Shown here in pieces: positions 9,525 through 20,856 of a stretch of DNA of 64,000 nt. The notes beneath the pieces are model-generated. The model searched no databases and was not told the origin of the DNA. It saw only the letters and a program-made list of their open reading frames with translations. The position numbers were made by a program, and so were the translations under genes. Numbering within the stretch: position 1 is the first letter of the stretch; the number at the start of each line of letters is the position of its first letter. The stretch is from NCBI GenBank assembly GCA_017979445.1, contig CM030707.1, positions 21,334,586-21,398,585 on the forward strand. The letters are read 5' to 3'. The stretch is from Akebia trifoliata (Eukaryota > Streptophyta > Magnoliopsida > Ranunculales > Lardizabalaceae).

Positions 9525-10762
9525 GTGTAGATTAAATACCACTAGTGCAGGGTTGTAGCGAAAGTAATAAAATCTCAGGATTTCAAGGGCGACCGATGGG
9601 GATTGTGTAAAAAGTGAACGAAAAACACATGTGAGGTGAAAGAAGATTGACCTAAACTATAAAAGATGATTTTTCGACAATTTCGCATGGATAAAAAAAG
9701 AAACGAATTTTAAAACAGAAACTAAAAAGTGCTAAGGCATCGAGGATCCACTAAAAAATCACAATTTTATTCCATTTAACTTTTTTTTCAATTAGTTTTA
9801 AATAAAGATTCTTCCTAACAGGATGATAAATTAATTAAATTAAAAAAATCATTTGCTAAATTATTTTGAAAAATCTAAAGTTGCCACGTGTAAGACATTC
9901 ACATACTATGGGAGTTTTTTAAGCAATTAGTGTAACATTCATCCACAATGAATTAAGAATTGTTTTTCAATCATTTAATGTGATCATTATAAACAAAAAC
10001 TCAATTTTTTTTATTATTTATAAATATGGAATGGAATCAAACTAACATAATTAACTCACTTCAGATCAATCCAAAAATATGAAATTAATCCACTATTGTT
10101 GACCAAAATAAAACTACAATCTTCGAGTTTCACTCTTAAGCCCTAGTTAGGATTTTAGCCTACAATATGCATAGACGAATCCATTAAAATTATTAAATAA
10201 AAAAAAATAGAAAAAAATAAACTAAAATAAATTATAAAGAAAATTAGAGATGGGGAGAGATTGGAGAGGAAGAAGAAAGAAAAAAAATGAGAGGTTTAGA
10301 GAAATAAATAATGATATGAAAATAGACAAAATAGAAACATATAAAAAAATAGAATGAAAAGATATATGGAAGGTGAGAGAAATTGTTATGTGGAAGATAG
10401 AGAGAAGAAAATTGAAATAAAAAGATATTAAAAGAGATACATGAGATCATTTAGAATGAAACAAAATAGGAGAGGCTTTGGTGCTTTTATGTAAGAGTAC
10501 ATGTAGGGATTTCTCTTTAAAGAAACTTTTACTTTTTTTTCTTGTTTAGCTATTCTTTTAACTTATCCCATAATTTCTCCCATCCTTTTGCAAGTTTTCT
10601 TCACCAACCAAATCTATATTTAGCATTTTCTCCTATTTGAACTTTCAACACCTGCAAAAATAAAAATTTAACTAATTAGGCTCAAGTAACCAAATTAACA
10701 TTAATTAATCACCATAAATTGAGAGTAAATACCATCAATTTGTAGAATTATCAGGTTCCATA
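9525..10762 (+). repeat. Dispersed repeat R1, copy 1
   Basis: An AT-rich unit of about 1.2 kb beginning near CACTAGTGCAGGGTTGTAG (9540) and ending near TACCATCAATTTGTAGAATT. It recurs in the same orientation at 38055-39288 and inverted at 33085-34160, so it is mobile rather than merely duplicated with the AKR. The inside has a long purine-rich run (10240-10450). No protein domain was recognised. It could be an LTR or nonautonomous retroelement; the class is undetermined. Confidence 0.5.
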
Positions 10763-11064
10763 TGTGATTTTGAATTCTTAAGTCCTTTCAGGCCTTGAAG
10801 GAGTTGCCTAGAGACAAAATTGAGCTTGCAACAAAATTTGGTATTAAGGTGGCAAACATGACTGACATGAAAGTTTGTGGGACACCTGAATATGTTCATA
10901 TGTGTTGTGAAAGTAGCCTTGAGCGTCTTGATGTAGACTACATCGATCTTTATTATCAACATCGGGTGGACACATTGGTACCAATAGAGGACACTGTAAG
11001 TACTACATTGATATTGTTCTTTATGGGATGATTATTTGATCAATTTTGTACTTTTGGAAGATAG

Positions 11065-11268
<204 letters not shown>

Positions 11269-11616
11269 TAAAGTAGTAATTAGCCTGGCACCCACACTGC
11301 AGTTGATCAGTTTGTGGTAAATCTTCTTTAAACACATTGACGGCAAAGAGATTTATAGTTGTACTTGATAATACTGAGTTTTTTTCAATTTTCATTGATG
11401 ACATATAGGGAACTGGGTATTGGAATAGTGGCATATAGTCCTCTTGGTCGTGGGTTTTTTGTGGTGGAAAGGCGGTTACAGAAAGCTGGCCTGAAAATAG
11501 TTTATTGGTATGAACTTGGATTTGGTGAAGTGTTCTCATTAAGTAATTTTTTTTCTCATTAAATAGAGAGAACCATGAGAATGGATATTTTTCAAACATT
11601 GTGCCAAACATTTTTC

Positions 11617-11727
11617 AAAATAGGGGTTAGAAGTTTCGGAATGGCCTGATTTTGGTGAGGATGATCTTCTCATCATAGAAATCATCCTCACAAAAAATCA
11701 GCCCATTTCGAAACTTCTAACCCATAC
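11617..11727. mobile_element. Hairpin MITE, GGATGATCTC family, copy b
   Basis: Near-perfect palindrome in AKR I intron 5: GGTGAGGATGATCTTCTCAT faces ATGATTTC-like and ATCATCCTCAC arms, bounded by GGGTTAGAAGTTTCGGAATGG and CGAAACTTCTAACCCA. The paralogous copy lies at 40152-40258. Confidence 0.7.
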
Positions 11728-11785
11728 ATTTAAAAAATATTTGGTTATCTTTAGAGACTTCAAATGCCAACCTATATATATATAT

Positions 11786-12140
11786 GGGATGCTAACATCC
11801 ACGATCTCATGAGGATGTTGCCGTTCTCCACCACATTCACTTTCCAATAGTATCCTGCTCGTTTTGTTTTTTAGTGAAGGGTATGCTGATCTTTTACATA
11901 ATAAATGCTAAGGATATTTTAGTCTTTGGATTTAAATGCCTTATTTGCAGGTAATACTTTGACAATCAATGTATTTATTTTGTGAACAAAGATTTATTGA
12001 AAGACAAGCATTTATTATATAAAAGACTAATATACCCTTGTCTTTTTTACTAAAAGACAAAATGACCAGGGGTATTATTAGAAAGTGAATATGTTGGAGA
12101 ATGCTAACATCTCCATGAGGCCTTGGATGTTAGCATTCCT
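11786..12140. mobile_element. MITE with about 145-bp terminal inverted repeats in a TA tract
   Basis: Left end GGGATGCTAACATCCACGAT and right end with GGATGTTAGCATTCC. Pairing continues about 145 bp inward (AATAAATGCTAAGG / CAAGCATTTATTATAT). The left flank is (TA)n. The paralogue 40314-40680 is at the same intron position, so insertion predates the AKR duplication. No coding capacity. Confidence 0.65.
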
Positions 12141-12817
12141 CATATCTATGTATAATATGTGCGTGTGTATGTATGTATGTATGATACTAATTAATATAAT
12201 TTGAATCAACATTAAGTATATGTCACACTTCCATACATATATTACATGAATACCATCCATTTTTGTTCACTCTGGATTAGACTACACATCCAAGGTTCAC
12301 AGGAGACAATTTAGAGAAGAACAAACTACTGTACGAGCGAATTGCAAACTTAGCTGCTAAGCATGGTTGCACTCCTCCTCAACTTGCTCTCTCGTGGCTT
12401 CTCCATCAAGGTGACGATGTCGTTCCAATCCCAGGTCAGTGATTATAACAAACTTATCTCTAGCATCTTCTTTAAGATGTAATAGCATACCGTTTCTTTT
12501 AAGTTTAAGATCACAAATACTACAACTCATATAAACAGAGAACGTTCATTTGTAGATATCTTCATTTAAAAAAGTGGGGATCTGATTGTTCTTTTTGTTT
12601 CTTGCTTATGTGTTGAGTTTATCTAGGGACAACTAAGATGAAAAACATAGACAATAACCTTGGCTCCCTGAAGGTGAAGCTTACAAAAGAAGACTTGAAA
12701 GAAGTTTTTGAAGCTGTGCCGATAGATGAAGTGGCAGGACCCCGAATGTATGAGAAGATAAATTTACATTCGTGGAAGTTTGCAAATACCCCAGTAAAAA
12801 CTAGCAACATACCTTAA

Positions 12818-15489
12818 AATCTCATTGAATTTTGATTAAACATTATCTGATAAGTGCATTCTAGTACTTGTTTGACTTCACTTGTGGAGTGCAAAATCAT
12901 TTAGTTTTCTATGAATAAATCATGTTGTTGTTGTTGTGTAATAATGTAAAATAATTAGGTTGACAATTGTGTACCTTTTTTTTGGTTTTGAATGATTATG
13001 TTGTGTGTACGTTTTGGATGATTACACACAAGCGTAAGAATGAAAAATCAAACTCAAATCCTATTATAAACTTAAATACCTATTAAATTTAGCTCCTTGA
13101 ACATTAATCTATCATTGTTACTATGAATTGTAGAGAGCAAACATGGGCAAATGCTTATTGAGATATCCTATATTTTTAAATTGATGACACACACATTGAC
13201 CTCAGTGGAGAGATCAAAATTTATCTAAATGCCTTTGTCTTCGACCTCTCTATCCCCAAAATCTGTCATCTTTAACATCTCATAAAATAAAATAAAAAAC
13301 ATTGATTTTTTCTTCCCAAATATCCTTTCTTCTTATAGAGGTTTCAAGGTTGGAAATAAAGAGAAAAAAAAAATAACCTATAAGAGTTGAAGATGATGGA
13401 TTGGAGGAGAAAAATCAAAGTGTATTTTGGCATGTTCTATTAATCTCTCTAAAAGACTATACTCAAGGGTATATAATCAATTTCATATAAGGATATCTCA
13501 AATACTTATCAAAACATGTAAGTATATATCTAAATCATAAAAAATAAAAAATAAATAAAAATTATGGGGACTAAGGGTGTCAATTGGTACCCATTTAATG
13601 GAATCAAATTCGAAACTGAAATCACCAGTTCAGGTTTCCTTTTTATTGGAAAATTAGAATTGGGTCTAAAATGAAACCGAACCGATTGGAACTGGAATCA
13701 TTATGTTCTATCTGATGGGTATCCGCAGTACTCGAAATCAATTTATTTGTCACTTTTTATATTATAAATGATTTAAGGTTTCCCTTCCTTTTAAAATTAA
13801 TACATATTATGCAAAGCTCTTCAGTTTTCCATATAAATTTTAACTTTAGAAAAAAATCAACTTATACCTTTTGTAGAACAAATTATAATTAAATTGATAA
13901 TTTTATAGATAATTTACCGACTTTTTGAAGGAAAAAGATTTTAGAATAATTTGAAATATTTTTTTCTCACTCTACTCTTGAGAATTGGAGTTGATGGGTA
14001 CTTATGTTTTTGGCGGGCAAAAAATATAATGATTTTGATTCTAAGTATCTTAGGAATCATATCAGAGCCGACCTATTGACTTAGTGAGAAGTAATTTTCT
14101 GATCAATTGTTGGATGACACGTATTATTTGAAGATTCAAGTCAAATCAGATACAGTTTGTTCACAATGCTAAACTAATTCTGAAACTGAAGATCAGATTT
14201 GAAGTGGAAAAGAGTATAGCAACTTCAAATTGGAAAACATCGTGGAAGAGCCATGGCATCTGAACTTAGCATCGTTCTTATGGTTATCAGAAGGACAATG
14301 CTAACTTCAACCCCTCCATCAACATGTCCGTTGGGATGCTAGGGAGTTACGGACTCTCCAAGAAAAATGTATTCCTAGGAAAAACTGTATTAATCCCTAG
14401 AAGGTCGAATCTGATCTTTAGGAAATTGGTATTTTTCCTCTGATCCTAACTGTCATGTTGATGGAGAATCTCAATCGTGGGTTGAGGCTAGAAATGTCCT
14501 TCTCAGAATGATCACATTTCATACACAATTGGGATTCTAATGATGATAAGAATTTAGAAATCATCACTAAAAATATTACTAATAATTAATATAAAAATCA
14601 TATAGAAAAAGAGGTTTTTCTTGATTAATTGGATAATTGACTTGCATCAAATTTTTTGATCTACATGGGTGTCAATGGATGCCTATTAAGATGGAATCAA
14701 ACCAATCCTGATTTTGGATCTCTTTTTATTGGAACAGATTAGAATTGGGTCTCTTAGAATCAAATTAATTGAAAGCTGGAATCGATACAAATCGAAACCG
14801 AGTAAGAAGTAAATTTTTGATAGTTTCGATTTTTGATCCATTGATTTGATAATCGAAACTGAAATCAATAGATACCAAAACCAATTAAATTTAATGAGTC
14901 TGATTCACTTACGAGTGAAACCAGAACCAACACATTGACACCCATAGAAATCAAAACCAATGAAATTTAATGCTTCTGTTCCTATAACTTTGTTGTGTTT
15001 CCCTGGGTTACCTAATTCATTGGCAGGGTACTGAATCGAGAATCGGTTCAAACCGAACCAACTTGCGGTATTGCTCGCAGTTCGTGCCATGTTACATGCC
15101 CCTCTCCACATGTTGATAATGTTTGAGACATCCCCCTAAAATTTTAAACTGACAATATGTCCCTTTGACCTTGATCTTTATTAATAGATTGATGAAAAGT
15201 AACTAAATACCATCATCTTCAGTCTCTTTTTCACCCTAATTGTCACTTAAACCTTCAAATGAAATCACCTCTGTCTACCCCTACGAACCAGATTCATTCT
15301 CGAGTAGTGAACCACAAACCCAAATTCGAGCCAAGCGACCCACGAATCAAGTAACATAGGCCTTTCTTCTCTTACCTGCTTAACCCCAAAGAGGATAACT
15401 ATTAGGAACCGACAAACTCTAGTTCCAATTAAGAAGAAAGTGAAGTTAATGAGCACTTTGTTTCAAGTCACAAACAACCTGCTATCTAA
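12818..15489. other. Gene-poor spacer with hAT-like fragments
   Basis: The first part parallels 41359-42636 and the part from about 14090 parallels 47523-49400; the two meet at the empty site of the large composite insertion (TATTGACTTAGTG, 14072-14084). The motif AAGGGTGTCAATTGGTACCC at 13570 resembles ends of hAT-type nonautonomous elements. No open gene. Confidence 0.5.
14661..14947. mobile_element. hAT-like nonautonomous element
   Basis: The ends ATGGGTGTCAATGGATGCC (left) and CATTGACACCCATAG (right) form a short terminal inverted repeat. The interior is rich in GGAATCGATACAAATCG-type motifs. The paralogue is at 48112-48455. GTGTCAAT termini are common in plant hAT relatives; class by inference. 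Confidence 0.4.
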
Positions 15490-15651
15490 CTCCAGAACCC
15501 TTCTCAAATGGTTTTATCAGCATATCCATCTAACTCTCCCATCCACGTACTTGCCCCATCATAAAAGAGCACTTCGTTTGCATGGGATGGACATGGCAGA
15601 GGGTTTGTTGACGATGGTCTTCACTTATTTTGTGAAGGGTGTGGGGTCCCT
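15490..15651 (+). pseudogene. ELIP pseudogene C, 5' part, cut by a copia insertion at its stop codon
   Basis: Homology to ELIP starts just before the ATG at 15508. It covers a shortened transit peptide (LTLPSTYLPHHKRALRLHG, MAEG), then jumps directly to the last ELIP residues (VFTYFVKGVGSL, matching [12 protein letters not shown]). All of helices I and II and most of helix III are therefore deleted. The ELIP 3' end stops at GGGGTCCCT where the copia LTR starts. The missing 3' flank, with the TAA-equivalent and the following GCCCACAT, resumes at 27253 after the LTR. The frame at 15440-15670 that reads into the LTR is this relic, not a novel protein. Confidence 0.8.
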
Positions 15652-18068
15652 TGTTGCTGGAATTTTTTAAAATAAATTACTATTTTTGTGATTTTGTTAT
15701 TGGTTTTTCTAAAGTTAGAAATTTGGGAATTTTTGTGTAAAAGGTTTAATCTCACCACGTTTTGAAATAAGAGACCCTACCATGTTTTGCATTAAACTCA
15801 CACGATTTTGAAAAAGTATGGGTTCCGTGATTGTGGGCCCATTATTGATAGCTTCGAAACGATTTTTTTGTGGTGTGTGCAAATTGTGGATGGGGATTAA
15901 AGATGGCAAAATTTTTTCTTGAAAAAGGGATTTCAATGCCTATACTTTCGTTTGAATCAAAGTCCGATCTACCGGAGATAGTAGAGGGTTGGCATTACAT
16001 CTTAGAGGATTTCTAAAAATGAAATTAAAGAAGTGAGGGATGGGGAGATGGAAGAGGGAAATGAAGAAGGGAGAAATGGAAAATTAAAGTAAATTGAAAC
16101 CCTATTCTAGACCCATCTTGAGGCTTGAACTTTCCTTTTTCTTCTTCTTCTTCTTAGATTTTTTATAGAATAGAGAGTTGAAGAAATTTTTTAGTTTTTT
16201 TCTTGAGGCTCCATAGGATATCCTTATTTTGAAAGATGAGAGAGATATTTATAAGTGTTTGAGGGTTACTTTTAAGGGTAGGACGCGGTGAAAAGGTAGA
16301 AAGGTGGGAAATGACATGAGGTTTGAGGGTGAGGTGTGTGAAATTTAGGGTTGAGATGAGAGTATTTGTGGAAGGGGAGGTAAATGGGTAGCTTTTGATC
16401 CAAATGAGTTGGATCTATCAACTCATTTGGATTGAGTGTTTGGTTGGGTGAAGGGGTGTGGTGTTTGATTAAAAGAATAGGTTGTGTAAGGAATTAGGTG
16501 GTTAGATTTTAGGAGGGTAAAAGATTTTTCAAGTGTCTCAAGTGTGGGTGTGTAAGGGGTTAGGTGGCTAGATTTTAGGGGGATTTTACAAGTGTCCCAA
16601 GAGTGTGGGTGTGTTGGTTAGGTGAGTTGATTAAGGAGATGGGGTGTGAGTTGAGGGGATGGTGGCGTATGGAGTGTTTTAAAGAGAATGTGATGGGGTT
16701 AGGTTATTGACATGGAGTGTGGATAGTAGTATGGGTAGTGGGTGGTGAAGAGGTTAGGTATAATGATTTTTGAGAGATGGGTTCTGGTGAGGACAAGTGT
16801 CCCCCTTAATGATCAAGGGTTGCATGGACCTTGATCGGTTGTGATTTAGGAGTATGAATATTGATAAGAAATATGGATTTTGGGTTTGAGCTTAAGGGTG
16901 TTGGGCTTTTGTTTTGATGGGAGTTTAGGTTTTAGGGTTTGGGTTGCATGGGATTAGGGTTTGGCTAGGTTAGAGTCTTGGCTAGGGTTGGGCTCATTTT
17001 AGGGTGAAGTGGAAAATGATTTTTTAGGAAATTGAGGGTTGGTGGGTCTTAAACGGGTTTAGGGTGATTTCGAATTTGAAAATAGAGTGGGAGAGATGGA
17101 GAAGGTGAGGAGCATGCAAAACCTCATTGTGGGTCCATGAGACCTTTAGGGATCTTAGGAACCTTTGACTCAATCAATATGATGAGTTTCGACGATTTGG
17201 GCTTTTTAGGCCCTGTAGGCGGATTTTATTGGAAAAGTTAAATTTTTGGGTCATTTCAAGTGGGCCCCGTTCAAATTGGAGTGTCTACAGTGGTGATGTT
17301 CAACGCACGCGCGTCGTGCGAAAAGGCGATTAGGTGCTGAGGGCACACTTTGCACTTTGTATCATTAAGAGGAACTGGGGAGTCTTAAAATTTTTCAAGA
17401 TTTGAAAGCATCCAATGGTTGTGATTGATTTGTCACGTCTGATGGATCGTGTGCGATTTACACTCCATGATCACACTAGTATCAGATCGAGAATGATTAA
17501 ATGTATTGGATCAAGTTAGTACCCGATCAGGATTGATCAAGTATGTTGATTCGTGATTGGTATCTGATCGGAGACGATTAGAACCGTTATATCACACATT
17601 CAATCAATAGGTGTTGATTATAAGGCACGAGACACATACCTTTGATAGGATACGATCTGGATCATTACATATGAGATCAGACATAATCCAACGACTCTTG
17701 AACCAAGAGACATTGAGTCATGAATCTTAGTCAATAGACACATAAATGGTTATAAAAAGTTAACCAGAAATCAAATTTCTTCACCACAATTTTTTGTGCT
17801 CTCCTCCAAGCTTAAGAATTTGGGATCTCCAATTTCTAAATAGTCTCTGGGTATTTTAGGTTAAATCGAATTGTACAAAATCCAATTTAATAACTTGAGT
17901 TTAGAGTTCTTTGTATCCTGGAGGCTATTGTTCGTAGACCCTTTGTGCATTGTGGTTATAACTAGTATGAAAGAAAATTGTCTAAAAGAGATCGAATCTT
18001 GATTCGAGCCTTGAAGTCCTAACATCTTCTTTATCGAATTATTCCATTTTTGTACACATTTTTCAATA
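15652..18068 (+). repeat. 5' LTR of copia 1, interrupted
   Basis: 15652-15759 and 17288-18068 align in order with the LTR at 49550-50556 and the 3' LTR at 26092-27252 (landmarks: GTGCGAAAAGGCGATTAGG near 17317, TGATGGATCGTGTGCGATTT near 17440). It carries repeated GATTGATCA-type motifs. About 130 bp of the LTR is replaced by the foreign stretch 15760-17287. The gag ATG follows only about 22 bases after the LTR end. Confidence 0.75.
15760..17287. mobile_element. Insertion in the 5' LTR, gypsy-LTR-like
   Basis: Foreign to both other copies of this LTR. It has no gene. It ends in GGAGTGTCTACAG, close to the end GGAGTGTCTATAG of the insertion at 24886. Its TC-rich and G/T-rich sections resemble that element in composition (CTTCTTCTTCTT tract, terms such as TTTATAAGTGTTTGAGG). 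I read it as part of a Ty3/gypsy (Tat-like) LTR; this is inference from the terminal motif only. Confidence 0.35.
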
Positions 18069-18090
18069 ATTTTAGATAATTTTCTAATTC

Positions 18091-18960
18091 GATGGAGGCA
18101 TCAACTTTTCATTCTCAACAAGTAATGAATCAAGATTTCTCTTATCCGGACAGTTTTGATGGACACATTTCACTCGGTGGTAGGAAAAAAGTTTTCTTCT
18201 TAACTACACTCAATATTGCCTACATCCTAAAAGATGGCATTGAAACTATGCCCGAGACAACCCCTAAAGATAGTGTGGAATTAAGAGAAAAACAAAAAAA
18301 AGAAAGACCGATGACTTCCTTTGCAAAAACCACATTCTAAATGCACTCTCCAACTCAATATATGACATCTATCCTATCATGGGCTTGGCTAAAGAACTTT
18401 GGAAAATTTTGAAGAATAAACAAAAAATAAAAGAGGCAAGTAATCTAAATTTTTTAATTAGTAACTATTTTGATTTTAAGATGTCCAACGACAAATAGGT
18501 TCTGTCCCAAGTACATGAACTGCAATTGATCATTGGGGATCTCAAAATTGTTAGGATTGATCTTCCAGAAGAATTTCAAGTGGGGGCTACCATTTCAAAG
18601 ATTCCCTAATCTTGGAAAAGTTATAAGAAAAATATGAAACATGAGGAGAAGAAGTACACATTAGAATCTCTTCAATGTCACCTGCATATAAAAGAAGATA
18701 CCCTTAACAAGGAACACAAGGATGACTAATCTAAGAGATCCAAAGTAAACTCAATTGAGTGTGATGAGACCAAGAAGATTGATTCAAAGGCAAAATCTAA
18801 GAAAACTGTTTCCTTCAAGAAGAACATAGATAAGAACAAGAAAAAGAAAAATAAGTGTTTGTATCGTAATAAGCCTGATCATTATGAACGAGAATGCCAG
18901 CATCGAAAGAAACAATTCAAGAAAGAGATAAAGGCAATAGTGACTGAGGATTTAATGGTT
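18091..18960 (+). pseudogene. copia 1 gag remnant
   Basis: The first frame from ATG 18091 reads FDGHISLGGRKKVFFLTTLN, comparable to the copia gag start (FDG..F..W..KM.FLLTTLN). Other frames continue through DDFLCKNHILNAL and DIYPIMGLAKELWKIL. The nucleic-acid-binding zinc knuckle CLYRNKPDHYEREC has its second Cys replaced by Arg (the second copy keeps CFYCNKPDHYAREC). At least two in-frame stops and frameshifts are present. Confidence 0.75.
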
Positions 18961-18989
18961 GGAACAAGTCCTATGCCCATCCACAAGTC

Positions 18990-19900
18990 AATGTTGTATT
19001 AAACAACAATAGTTGGTGGATTGATACTGGAGCAATAGAAAACTTTTGCAATGATAGGAGTCTCTACACAAGTTATGTAACTTGTGAAGAAGGTACAAAA
19101 GTGAAGATGGCCAACAATGCTTTTTCAACATTATCGAAGTTGGATCCATAAAGCTAAAATTCACTTTTGGAAAGACTATCTGTCTTATCAACATCTTCCA
19201 TATTCCAGATATCATCAAGAATCTTATCTCTAGAGACCTACTTAATAAGTCCGATTTCAAATTAGTGTATGAATCAGACATACTTACTTTATCCTAGAAT
19301 GGTGTATTTATTGCTTATAAATATTCTTGTAAATGCATTATTCACCGAAATTTAGATAATAAAAATCATTTTGTTATTTATATTATTGATTTTTTATGTT
19401 TATGACATGATAGATTATGACACATTAATTATGATTCAATTGCATGTATGAATAATATAAGTCTTAATCCTAAATTTAATTTAGAGGATTTTTCTAAATG
19501 TCAAATCTATGTTCAATAGCTAAGAAATCATTTAAATCTATTAAAAGAACTTCTATCATTTTGAAACTCATTCACATTAATGTTTCCGACAATAAAAATC
19601 AAACATGTAAAGGTAACAGATACATTATTACCTTTATCGATGATTATTCAAAGTACACTTATGTTTACTTGATGAAAATCAAAATGAAGTTTTCAAAAAA
19701 TATTTGAATCTTTAAGGCAAAAGTTGAAAATTAGTTTAATTATAAAATTAAGATTTTGCATTTTGATAGGGTGATGAGTACTATCCAATTGAGTTCATTA
19801 ATTTTTGTGAAACTCTTGGCATTATTCATCGAGTTATGATTTCTTACATGTCGCAACAAAATTGATTTGCAAAAAAAAAAAAAATATATATATATATATA
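18990..19900 (+). pseudogene. copia 1 protease and integrase remnants
   Basis: WIDTGAIENF (about 19017) corresponds to the aspartic protease active site (usually D.GA..H). A GAG-pre-integrase region follows. ITFIDDYSKYTYVYLMK (about 19625) is the conserved integrase core around the second catalytic Asp. Parallel sequence IPQQNGFA is preserved in copy 2. Stops and frameshifts throughout. Confidence 0.7.
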
Positions 19901-19906
19901 TATAAT
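19872..19906. repeat. A-run and (TA)n microsatellite
   Basis: Poly(A) followed by about ten TA units, within the copia integrase region. Copy 2 has only an A-run here (52371-52386), so the TA tract expanded after duplication. Confidence 0.85.
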
Positions 19907-20856
19907 TTTAGTTGAAATGGTAAATGCTATGATTATTAGTTCATGTTTATCTTATTCATTAATGGGTGAAGCTATTTGTTTGTTTGTTACATTTAAAATA
20001 AAGTTCCTACAAAGAAACATAATATTACTCCTTATGAACTCTATTTCTAAAGGCATATCAAAATTTAGGGGTGTCTTGCCTATAGAAGAAAACCTAGTCC
20101 TAAGAAACCAAAGTTAGGAGTTAAAATCTACAAGTGAGTTTATTGATTATTTCTAAAATAACCTTACTTATTATTTTCTTGATATAGACATTGGTGATAT
20201 CATTGAATTTGTGAATGTAAATTTTTTTGAGGGTTAGACTAAGTCAACTCTTCATGAAGCTATTTCTGAAAATTCTACTCCCAAATAGGTTCCTCAACCT
20301 ATTCAAGATAACACTAGTAGTGACCTAGGTTCTCATCATAAACAAAATCCTGAACCTAAGAGGAGTAAAAGACCTAGAGTTGACGCACATTTAGATCCAA
20401 TTTTCTAGTTTATCTCATTGAAGGAGATAAAAATAAAGTCAAGAATGTTATCAAATTCATTTTATATGTAGAAGGAGATGAACCATCGACATTTTATGTG
20501 GTTATGAACTCTAGAGATTCATCCTTTTGGAAATGAGCCATTAATGCTGAGATGAACTTTATTATCTTAAATCAAACTTAGGTACTTTCAGACTTACCCT
20601 TATGTGCAAAACTAATAGAGTGTAAGTTGATTTTACCGAAAAAATTTGAATGCAAATGGATAAATAAATAAATAAATTTAAAGTTAGATTAGTTACTAAG
20701 AGTTTTAAACAGAGATATGGCATGTATTATTTTGATATTTATGCTCCACTAGCTCAAATATCATACATTCGACTACTTATTTATTTTATTTTTATTCATA
20801 AAATGATTTTTTATTAAATGGATGTAAAAAACAAGTTTTCTAAACTGTGATGCAGG
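19907..20856 (+). pseudogene. copia 1 integrase end and reverse transcriptase start
   Basis: The tract VNAMIISSCLSYSLM (19920) matches the integrase tail VNAMLISSGL. RT begins near 20500 with AEMNFIILNQT and CKWI, and 20818 gives the tract corresponding to MDVKTAFLNG, where the sequence is interrupted by the gypsy-type LTR. Multiple stops. Confidence 0.65.

Noticed and set aside
15440..15670. A 76-residue open frame as a novel small protein
   Set aside because: It is ELIP transit-peptide sequence fused by deletion to the ELIP C-terminus and then reading into a copia LTR.
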